From a virus: a DNA stretch of 64,000 nucleotides. This document shows, piece by piece, positions 55,683 through 62,281 of the stretch; within the stretch, counting starts at the first letter, position 1; the number at the start of each line of letters is the position of its first letter. The notes below the pieces were generated by a model. That model had not been told where the DNA came from and made no database searches. It was given only the letters and a program-made list of their open reading frames with translations. The stretch spans positions 1 through 64,000 of IMG/VR virus record IMGVR_UViG_3300046512_000174. One strand, 5' to 3'. The translations under genes and the position numbers were made by a program.

Positions 55683-56495
55683 ATGAACACTAAAGATAAT
55701 CTGAACACCGCTTCGATGCTCGGCAACACCATCGCCGGGCTACTGGTGATTTCCACCAACAACAGCGCGGCAGTGCAAACGGCAGTCGGTGATTTGATCG
55801 TTGCCATGGCAGCCAAGGCCCGAGGTCTGCTGAATGGCGATCAGCTGGAATTATCCATTCCGGATGGCCGGCCGGGCCGCGCCTACGATGCCGCTGCCGC
55901 GCAATGCCCTGAAGCCAAAGAGCAGCAGGTCGCTGCGGGCGCGGAATGTGCGAAATGCGGACAGGTCGATGCTGGACAAACCGGCGAGTACCCTTGCGCC
56001 GATTGCGGCTTGCCAAAAACGCACGACTCCGACTGCTCGACCAACAATCGCGGTGTGCCGGAACTGCTCGGCAAGTGCGACTGCTCGATCGCGCCGTGTG
56101 AGCACAATGCCCCTGCTTCCGACTGCCCGTGCGCGAGCGAGTCGACGCGCAATCTTGGGCGCCCTCACAACCTCAACTGCAACTTCGAGCACTTCCTCGC
56201 TTACACGGGCCTCATGAATGAGTCGCCTGAGATCATCGCCAAGGTCAAGCTCGGTTACGCTGATCAGTGGCGCGCATGCGTGCAGCTCACCGAGCTGGAG
56301 TCTGCTCTCAATCAAACAGCGCCGATCGCCACCATGCGGACGGCTGTGACAGAACATCTGCGGCGTGGTTTTGCTGATGGTCACATCGACCATGTCGTTC
56401 GCGTTGTGTCCGACTCGGCCGGCAGCACCGAGTTTTATATCCGTCCGCTGAAGGGCTCTGGCGAAACCACCCAGTTCGTCGTCCTCAACGACTGA
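55683..56495 (+). CDS. Cys-cluster accessory protein
   Basis: A 270-residue protein with SD GGGG. An N-terminal helical part (ASMLGNTIAGLLVISTNNSAAVQTAVGDLIVAMAAKARGLLNG) and a central, repetitive Cys region (ECAKCGQVDAGQTGEYPCADCGLPKTHDSDCSTNN ... CDCSIAPCEHNAPASDCPCAS) with several potential zinc knuckles. The last third is soluble alpha/beta. Function unknown. Confidence 0.66.
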   Translation: MNTKDNLNTASMLGNTIAGLLVISTNNSAAVQTAVGDLIVAMAAKARGLLNGDQLELSIPDGRPGRAYDAAAAQCPEAKEQQVAAGAECAKCGQVDAGQTGEYPCADCGLPKTHDSDCSTNNRGVPELLGKCDCSIAPCEHNAPASDCPCASESTRNLGRPHNLNCNFEHFLAYTGLMNESPEIIAKVKLGYADQWRACVQLTELESALNQTAPIATMRTAVTEHLRRGFADGHIDHVVRVVSDSAGSTEFYIRPLKGSGETTQFVVLND

Positions 56496-56536
56496 TCAAC
56501 CCAGCGCCACGGACGGCGCACCACCGAGGCTTCACC

Positions 56537-56923
56537 ATGACCCCTGTTGAATTCTGTTACTGGCTTCGCGGCTCGACCGAGATGCACCCGGTCGCACAAC
56601 CAACCCCTGAGCAATGGGCAATGATCCGCGAGCACGCTGGTCTGGCGACATCTGACCTCAGCCCGGCGCCGATCAGCATTGCGTGCGATCGGTTCGCGCA
56701 GTGGATCCACGGATTCGCGCAACTGGCCATCGAAGGCCCCAGCCCAGATCAGTGGCTGATCATCCAAGAGCGGCTGCGTCAGGTATTCATCAAGGTTACA
56801 TCGACGCCTGCATTCCGGCTCGACAATAGTGGGCTGCGCACGCTGGAGCTTCGGCAAGAAGACCGAATTGCCGAATTGCTTCGCGAACAGAACTATCCGC
56901 TGCTGCACACCGCCACCTGCTGA
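56537..56923 (+). CDS. Protein with internal duplication (128 aa)
   Basis: Two related halves: EFCYWLRGSTEMHPVAQPTPEQWAMIREHAGLA (about 5-37) and RFAQWIHGFAQLAIEGPSPDQWLIIQERLRQVF (about 53-85). The unit FxxWLxGxxE...PTxxQWxxIxxxL occurs singly in many phage proteins. A conserved final segment lies about at 105-128. Function unknown; a tandem binding module is plausible. Confidence 0.7.
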   Translation: MTPVEFCYWLRGSTEMHPVAQPTPEQWAMIREHAGLATSDLSPAPISIACDRFAQWIHGFAQLAIEGPSPDQWLIIQERLRQVFIKVTSTPAFRLDNSGLRTLELRQEDRIAELLREQNYPLLHTATC

Positions 56924-57015
56924 CCACCATCGCCGGCCCATCCGTGGCCGGCCTTCCCCTGCGTCGTCGTGACAATACCCTCGCTCAATACCCTACCCAA
57001 CCCACGGAACGAATA

Positions 57016-57534
57016 GTGTCAAACGACGATCTCGAAACCACGATTGCGTATGCCCGCGCGCTATACGAGGGCACGCATGGCATGACCATCACGCAGCTGT
57101 CGGAGATCACCCAGATCGCGCCGCGCACGCTGAAGATCTACAGCAGCGATCAGAAGTGGAAAAAGGAACTCGAAACCAAGACCGGCGCCACCACGCAGTC
57201 GGCGATCGAGGCTGCTGCTCATTTCTCCGGTCAGCAGCTGATGCGCGAGAAGGAAGGCGAGGAGGCGCCGGCCGAAGACAATGCGCTGGTCGAGCCTTTG
57301 CCATCCGAGCGTGATGAACTGCTGACCCGGCACAAGGCTGAATGGAAAGTGCCGCGCGCGATGGCGAACGAATCGGTGAACCTGCGCACCACCAACCCGA
57401 TGGCCGCATTCGAGCGCGCCAAGATGGCCAAGATCACCGCCGAGAGCCTGAAAATCATTCAGGACGGTGAGCGCCGGGCCTACGGTATCGACAAGCCGGA
57501 CGGCGACCACACCCTGCTTCTGCAAAGGACCTGA
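57016..57534 (+). CDS. HTH protein, possible small-terminase-like
   Basis: A 172-residue protein from GTG 57016 with GGA upstream; a longer frame from 56944 has no SD. The HTH is YARALYEGTHGMTITQLSEITQIAPRTLKIYSSDQKWKKEL, followed by a charged region (MREKEGEEAPAEDN) and a C-terminal helical domain. A terminase small subunit or a DNA-binding adapter is possible, since the ParB-methylase gene follows and such pairs sit near packaging genes. The large subunit is not in the window. Confidence 0.5.
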   Translation: MSNDDLETTIAYARALYEGTHGMTITQLSEITQIAPRTLKIYSSDQKWKKELETKTGATTQSAIEAAAHFSGQQLMREKEGEEAPAEDNALVEPLPSERDELLTRHKAEWKVPRAMANESVNLRTTNPMAAFERAKMAKITAESLKIIQDGERRAYGIDKPDGDHTLLLQRT

Positions 57535-57537
57535 TCG

Positions 57538-59043
57538 ATGGACATGAACCAGATGATGGGCCTCGACGTCGAGATCCCGCAAATCACCCTGCGGCCGATC
57601 GAAAGCATGGTCGCCTACCACAACAACTCGCGCACGCACTCGATCGGGCAGCTGGCCGAGATTGGCGCAAGCCTGCTGGAATTTGGTTGGACCAACCCGA
57701 TTCTGGCCGATGCGCTGGGCACCGTCGCCGGCCACGGACGCACCATGGCCGCCGCCGAGCTGTATCGCCAAGGCAAGCAGATCCTGTTCCCCAACGGTTC
57801 GCCGATCCCGATCGGCATGGTGCCCGTGGTCGACTGCACCGGCTGGAGCGATGCCCAGCGCCGCGCCTACATCATCGCCGACAACAAGCTGGCCCTGAAC
57901 GCGGGGTGGGACATGGACCTGCTGAGTATCGAATTGACCGAGCTGGGCGAACTGGGTTTCGACCTATCGCTGACCGGCTTCAACGAGGATGAACTCGCCG
58001 ACCTGCTCACGATCGAGGAGCCTGAGCTGCCGGACGCTGATCCAGATGCCGCGCCAGCGCTAGAGGACAACGCCGTTTCCGTGCTCGGCGATGTCTGGGT
58101 GCTCGGCCCGCACCGGGTCTGTTGCGGTGACAGCACCAGCCTCGATGATTGGGATCGCCTGATGCAGGGCGAGCGCGCCGATATCTGCTGGACTGACCCG
58201 CCGTACAACGTGGACGTCGGCCGGAAAAACCGCCTGATGGACACCGTCGATGGCCAGTCGCGAGGGGCAACCGGATCGCTGAAGAACGACAAGATGAGCG
58301 ACGCCGACTTCGGTGAGTTCATGCTCGACTTCTACAAGGCCACGATCGAGCAGCTGAAGGCCGGCGCGCCGATCTACGTGGCGCACGCCGATCGCACCGG
58401 GGACATTTTCCGGAACGCTTTCATCGCCGCCGGCTTCCACTTCAGTCAGACGATCATCTGGCGCAAGAACAACCATGTGCTCGGCGTGGCCGACTACCAG
58501 TCGATCCACGAACCAATCCTGTACGGCTGGCGCCCGGGCTCGAAACACAAGTGGCATGGCGGCCGGAAGAACAAGACCGTCATTGAAATCGGCGAAGGCG
58601 GCCCGATCAGCAAGACCGAGGACGGCCGGTGGGTGATCAAGGTCGGTGATCAGGTGCTGATCGTCGATGGTCAGGCGACCCTGCAGGAAAGCCAGTCGTC
58701 GATGATCTACGAGCCGAAGCCGGCCAAGTCAGGTCTGCACCCGACGCAGAAGCCCGTTGCACTGGTCGAGCGGATGCTGAAGAACAGCGCGCGCTCCGGT
58801 GATCTGGTGGTCGACGCGTTCGGCGGTTCCGGGACCACGCTGCTGGCAGCCGACCGCATGGGCATGTCTGCCCGACTTATGGAACTCGACCCGCGTTTCG
58901 CCGACGTGATCGTGCGGCGCTGGCAGGATTACACCGGGCGCCGTGCGTGCCATGCGCTCACTGGCGAACTGTTCCCCGGTGAGGGCGAGGTTCGTCCGGA
59001 TCCGGCGCCGCAACCACCGATGGGCGATGAGGATATTTTCTGA
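57538..59043 (+). CDS. ParB-like nuclease domain fused to DNA methyltransferase
   Basis: A 501-residue protein. Residues about 15-115 are a ParB/Srx-like domain (LRPIESMVAYHNNSRTHSIGQLAEIGASLLEFGWTNPILADALGTVAGHGRTMAAAELYRQG) with GHGR. The methylase part has DPPY at 220-223 and FGGSGTT at 428-434. Its partner genes on both sides are coupled (TGATG at 59043). Such ParB-methylases occur near terminases in several phages. The end MGDEDIF looks like an SSB-type acidic tip. Confidence 0.88.
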   Translation: MDMNQMMGLDVEIPQITLRPIESMVAYHNNSRTHSIGQLAEIGASLLEFGWTNPILADALGTVAGHGRTMAAAELYRQGKQILFPNGSPIPIGMVPVVDCTGWSDAQRRAYIIADNKLALNAGWDMDLLSIELTELGELGFDLSLTGFNEDELADLLTIEEPELPDADPDAAPALEDNAVSVLGDVWVLGPHRVCCGDSTSLDDWDRLMQGERADICWTDPPYNVDVGRKNRLMDTVDGQSRGATGSLKNDKMSDADFGEFMLDFYKATIEQLKAGAPIYVAHADRTGDIFRNAFIAAGFHFSQTIIWRKNNHVLGVADYQSIHEPILYGWRPGSKHKWHGGRKNKTVIEIGEGGPISKTEDGRWVIKVGDQVLIVDGQATLQESQSSMIYEPKPAKSGLHPTQKPVALVERMLKNSARSGDLVVDAFGGSGTTLLAADRMGMSARLMELDPRFADVIVRRWQDYTGRRACHALTGELFPGEGEVRPDPAPQPPMGDEDIF

Positions 59044-59249
59044 TGGATACCGTTCAGCTGGTAGAACTCAATACCCTGTCGCCCGGTGACTGGGTTCGCT
59101 TCATCGGCGGCGATATCGGCATCATCCGCGACAAAGTCACGGTGCCCGGGTACCGGCAATCCTACGTCGAGGTCCCCGGCGATCGTTACCCGGTGCGAAT
59201 CACGCCGCTCGACGTCAAGGTCGAACACCTTCCCGACCACCATCCCTGA
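59043..59249 (+). CDS. Small beta-rich protein (68 aa)
   Basis: MDTVQLVELNTLSPGDWVRFIGGDIGIIRDKVTVPGYRQSYVEVPGDRYPVRITPLDVKVEHLPDHHP. An SH3/KOW-like strand pattern. Its start overlaps the methylase stop. Function unknown; last gene before element D. Confidence 0.65.
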   Translation: MDTVQLVELNTLSPGDWVRFIGGDIGIIRDKVTVPGYRQSYVEVPGDRYPVRITPLDVKVEHLPDHHP

Positions 59250-59325
59250 CTACCAATCAGGGAATCAGCCAGATGACGCGCCGCTTTGAGCGCGTTTTCT
59301 GTTTTTAGGGCGCCAATAGTCCGCA
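59243..59325 (+). repeat. Intergenic hairpin/GGGCGC element, copy D
   Basis: TCCCTGA-N7-TCAGGGA (59243-59263), then GGGCGC-N5-GTCCGC (59309-59325). The second GGGCGC is altered. It precedes the next operator promoter. Confidence 0.55.
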
Positions 59326-59340
59326 ACGTCAATTAGCCTA

Positions 59341-59370
59341 TTGCTCAAATCCGATTAATGCGCGCATAAT
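59341..59370 (+). promoter_or_regulatory. Rightward promoter with operator site 13
   Basis: Operator TTGCTCAAATCCGATTAA (59341-59358). Its left arm is the -35 TTGCTC, followed by N18 and -10 CATAAT (59365-59370). It drives the genes from 59402. Confidence 0.75.
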
Positions 59371-59399
59371 CCTGCCATCAACAACGCAGCGGGGCAGGA
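59370..59399 (+). promoter_or_regulatory. SD-sequestering leader hairpin
   Basis: TCCTGCC (59370-59376) pairs perfectly with GGCAGGA (59393-59399), which includes the SD AGGA of the gene at 59402. It starts right after the -10. Different sequence but same design as at 40965 and 45704. Confidence 0.58.
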
Positions 59400-59401
59400 A
59401 C

Positions 59402-60199
59402 ATGAATCAGCGCATCGTCACGTACACGACAAGGCTGAACGAAAACACTGGTGTAGCAACCCATGTGGTCGAGCTGAGCGGAAAACTGGTAGCTGACACG
59501 GGCATCCCACGGATTTGCAAGTCGTCTTATGAGGCTGTGCTGGCCTCCAGCGACAATATCGTCATGGCCCGGCACATCGCCGCCTGCCTGAATGCGTGCG
59601 AAGGCATCGACATTGAGGCGCTGGAAGCAATGCCGGGCAGTTTCGATACGCTGCTGTCCGCTGGCTTCAAGGAAGTCATCGCTCACCCGGCAATCAAGCT
59701 GATGATCGACAATGAGCAAGCCCGCGACTTTATCGCCGCGTGGAACGCCATGCCGGTTACTGGCCCGACCATCGTCGCAATGCAAGCGTCCGGCGACCTG
59801 CTACCGCCGGTTGAGATCGAGCAGATCGCGTGGCTGCAAAAGGCGCATACCCTGCACCGTCAGGTTTCGATGCTGTACATGGTCGATGGCTACGAGGTGA
59901 CGGTTACGTGGGATGAAAATCCAATCTCCGAAGCCTTCCATGGCGAAACCCTGCGCGAGGCGATCAGCAACGCCATGGCCGGGCACGACCTTGATGCGCG
60001 GCATCCGTACACCGACAATCAGCTGCGTTACCCGGAAGATGCGCAGCGCACCAAGCTGCTCAACACCCTGAAAGGTATCCGCGCGCACATTGAAAAAATC
60101 AGCCCAGATCACTGGTGGATCGACACGCCGGACCGTGGCGGTTTCGACACCGATGCGCTGGATGCCGTTATCTCTGAATTTGAAGGCGGTGATGTATGA
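59402..60199 (+). CDS. Conserved phage protein with NACxG motif
   Basis: A 265-residue protein. ARHIAACLNACEGIDIEALEAMPGSFDTLL is a recurring phage motif (RxxACxNACxGI). Further on YMVDGYEVTVTWDENPISEAFHGETLREAISNAMAGHD. It has a mixed fold and no signal. Its own leader hairpin and operator suggest tight control. Function unknown. Confidence 0.7.
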   Translation: MNQRIVTYTTRLNENTGVATHVVELSGKLVADTGIPRICKSSYEAVLASSDNIVMARHIAACLNACEGIDIEALEAMPGSFDTLLSAGFKEVIAHPAIKLMIDNEQARDFIAAWNAMPVTGPTIVAMQASGDLLPPVEIEQIAWLQKAHTLHRQVSMLYMVDGYEVTVTWDENPISEAFHGETLREAISNAMAGHDLDARHPYTDNQLRYPEDAQRTKLLNTLKGIRAHIEKISPDHWWIDTPDRGGFDTDALDAVISEFEGGDV

Positions 60200-60789
60200 C
60201 CGATCAAACACTCAAGGCCGCCCCGCTGAGCATTTCTCTGGGTTACGGCGCTGTCATCACTCAAGGCAATCGAGAAGTCGCGAAGGTCGGCAACCTGATG
60301 GAAGCCGAGCGCCTTGCGGCCTGCTGGAACGTATGCGACGGGATCAGCACCTCGGTGTTGGAGCTGAACGCAACGGCAGGTGGCGTGGCGAATCTCGAGC
60401 GCCAGCGTGACGCGTTGCTGGCAGCACTCAAAAAGCTGAATAGTCGGTTCTGCTCAAACATTGATGCCGGGGCCGTCGCCACTGATATCGACTTCGAGTT
60501 AGTGGCTGAAATTGGAGTTGTGCTCGCAAGCATCAAGGATCTCAAGCCAGCCGAACCGCCAAGCTACCACGACGTCGTTGTCTTCGCCGGTGACCAGCGC
60601 CTGCGCCTTTTCGATTGCTCCTATGGGTTGCAGCTGCAATGTACACGCTCAGCCGGATGGGAGCTGTGGAACGTGTGGGACGGCAAAGAGGAGTTTCTGG
60701 CCGGCGAATACAGCAGCAAGCCGCTCCGCATCGAAGTGCGGGGCGTGGTGATCTGCGAAACGAAACCGTCTGAGGGTGATGATAAATGA
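60196..60789 (+). CDS. Paralogue-type phage protein with WNVCDGI motif
   Basis: A 197-residue protein. AERLAACWNVCDGISTSVLELNATAGGVANLERQRDALLAALKKLNSR contains the same ACxNxCxGI unit as the gene before, so the two may share a domain. Then a coiled-coil-like helix and a beta-rich C-terminus (VVFAGDQRLRLFDCSYGLQLQCTRSAGWELWNVW). Function unknown. Confidence 0.68.
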   Translation: MTDQTLKAAPLSISLGYGAVITQGNREVAKVGNLMEAERLAACWNVCDGISTSVLELNATAGGVANLERQRDALLAALKKLNSRFCSNIDAGAVATDIDFELVAEIGVVLASIKDLKPAEPPSYHDVVVFAGDQRLRLFDCSYGLQLQCTRSAGWELWNVWDGKEEFLAGEYSSKPLRIEVRGVVICETKPSEGDDK

Positions 60790-61019
60790 AACCAATCCCA
60801 ATCTCAGCCGCCGAGCGCATCGCCAAGGATTACGGTTACGACCAAGTGATCATCATCGCGCGCAAGGTCGGTGATGCCCCGGATCCACATGGCGAGCACT
60901 GCACGACCTACGGTGTAACTAAGGCCCACTGCGAGGTTGCCGCACGTGCAGGCGACTTCCTGAAATACAAGGTGATGGGCTGGGTGAAGGACGAGGCGGC
61001 TGAGGTGCCTGAAGCATGA
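60786..61019 (+). CDS. Small phage protein (77 aa)
   Basis: MKPIPISAAERIAKDYGYDQVIIIARKVGDAPDPHGEHCTTYGVTKAHCEVAARAGDFLKYKVMGW. AAxRIAxxYGYDQVIIIARKVG...G.EH.TTYG..xxHC is a well-conserved phage family of unknown function. Overlaps both neighbours by 4 nt. Confidence 0.75.
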   Translation: MKPIPISAAERIAKDYGYDQVIIIARKVGDAPDPHGEHCTTYGVTKAHCEVAARAGDFLKYKVMGWVKDEAAEVPEA

Positions 61020-61252
61020 GCCTGCCAATGAACTACTTCGTCAACGAAAGAACTCGCCTGTGCCGCACCCTCAGCGGGCGCGGCCCGGACCACACGGCCA
61101 ACCTGCTCGAAGCCGAAAAGGATGGATTTAAGGAGGTCACTCCGTTTGAGTTCGACGACTTCCGCGCTGAAACCCAGAAGGCCAAAGACGCCGGCTGGAA
61201 TCCGAACCGCATGCGCTACGCCACGTTCATGGCCAAGCAGGCCGCCAAATGA
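61016..61252 (+). CDS. Small phage protein (78 aa)
   Basis: MSLPMNYFVNERTRLCRTLSGRGPDHTANLLEAEKDGFKEVTPFEFDDFRAETQKAKDAGWNPNRMRYATFMAKQAAK. Charged, helical C-terminus. Overlaps neighbours by 4 nt. No family recognised. Confidence 0.64.
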   Translation: MSLPMNYFVNERTRLCRTLSGRGPDHTANLLEAEKDGFKEVTPFEFDDFRAETQKAKDAGWNPNRMRYATFMAKQAAK

Positions 61253-61458
61253 TCCGCTGCTGCCGCGACCGCTGCGAGCCCGGCACTGAATGCGGCTGCC
61301 CTGCCTGCTCGGCGAAGAAATACCCGCAGTACGCGAAAATAGAACCAGAACAAATGGCCGGCATCTGCGGCGGTTGCCAAGGGATGCTGGTTTACCGTAA
61401 CGGCGCGCTGGTCCATTCCAGCCCGCGATCTACTTGCCCGGGAGTTATTAGGCGATGA
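61249..61458 (+). CDS. Cys-rich small protein (69 aa)
   Basis: MIRCCRDRCEPGTECGCPACSAKKYPQYAKIEPEQMAGICGGCQGMLVYRNGALVHSSPRSTCPG. Nine Cys, with several CxxC pairs, so likely zinc-binding. It lies in the tightly overlapped accessory run. Function unknown. Confidence 0.68.
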   Translation: MIRCCRDRCEPGTECGCPACSAKKYPQYAKIEPEQMAGICGGCQGMLVYRNGALVHSSPRSTCPGVIRR

Positions 61459-62042
61459 GCGAGAACAAAGAACCGAATGCGATTTACTGGCCAGCAGGCG
61501 GAAAGCTGCTCGCCCGCATCACCAAAAACGGGAAAATGGTTGCAATTTTCAAGGTTCCGCCAACCGATGAAATTGGCAATGCCATGGCCGCAGCCCTTGA
61601 TGACGCTAAAGACGTCACCCAGATCCTGCTCAGCGTCACCCCCGGTCCCGATGGTGAAGGCCAAGAGAACTACGCCAAATCGATTGACGATGTCGTGGAA
61701 CGTCTCGGCGAGCAGAGCGATCAGATCGAAGCGCTCGAAGCCCGCAATGCCGAGCAACGCATTGCGGAGCTGGAGAAGGACGCCGCACGCTACCAGTGGC
61801 TGCGCGATAAGAGCCAGAATCATCATCAGTTCTACCTGAGCACCCCGCTCTATTTCACGGGCGTGAAGTTCAGCAAAGAGAACGTAGATAGCACAATCGA
61901 CGCCGCCCTCAATCCCAACCCCGAGGCAGAAATCCCCCTGTGCGGCACCTGTCACGGCCAAGGCATCATCGCCACCGGCATCGCCGAGGCTTCATCAACG
62001 ATCTGCTACAAGTGCGAAGGCACTGGGAGAAAGGGTCAGTGA
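61455..62042 (+). CDS. Ea8.5-type phage protein with DnaJ-like finger
   Basis: A 195-residue protein. A coiled-coil segment (LGEQSDQIEALEARNAEQRIAELEKDAARYQWLRDKSQN) contains the AARYxWLRDxS motif common in phage accessory proteins. The C-terminus (PLCGTCHGQGIIATGIAEASSTICYKCEGTG) is a two-knuckle CxxCxGxG zinc finger. Overlaps neighbours by 4 nt. Confidence 0.72.
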   Translation: MSENKEPNAIYWPAGGKLLARITKNGKMVAIFKVPPTDEIGNAMAAALDDAKDVTQILLSVTPGPDGEGQENYAKSIDDVVERLGEQSDQIEALEARNAEQRIAELEKDAARYQWLRDKSQNHHQFYLSTPLYFTGVKFSKENVDSTIDAALNPNPEAEIPLCGTCHGQGIIATGIAEASSTICYKCEGTGRKGQ

Positions 62043-62281
62043 AAACCGAAGCGGGCAACACCCTGCAGCAACACATTCTCGATTCAGCAAAAAAGCTCAA
62101 CGATACCGCTACGATGTATGCGGTCACGTATGCCCAGACCGACAGCCCGGAAAGCAAAGCATCTTTCGACCGCTATTCGTTTGCCGCTGAGGAGATCCGG
62201 AAACTGCATGCCCCGGCGTGCCAGATGCTCCATGCGATCGAGGCGATGATCCCAAATCCAAAGGAAGCGAAAAAACCATGA
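62039..62281 (+). CDS. Small helical protein (80 aa)
   Basis: From GTG 62039, with AAAGGG upstream; it overlaps the previous stop. VKTEAGNTLQQHILDSAKKLNDTATMYAVTYAQTDSPESKASFDRYSFAAEEIRKLHAPACQMLHAIEAM. Helical, soluble. The longer frame from 61940 has no support. Not recognised. Confidence 0.64.
   Translation: MKTEAGNTLQQHILDSAKKLNDTATMYAVTYAQTDSPESKASFDRYSFAAEEIRKLHAPACQMLHAIEAMIPNPKEAKKP

Noticed and set aside
57016-57534. Firm assignment as terminase small subunit
   Set aside because: Only an HTH and position near a ParB-methylase support it; no large terminase follows within the window, so it is left as a possibility.
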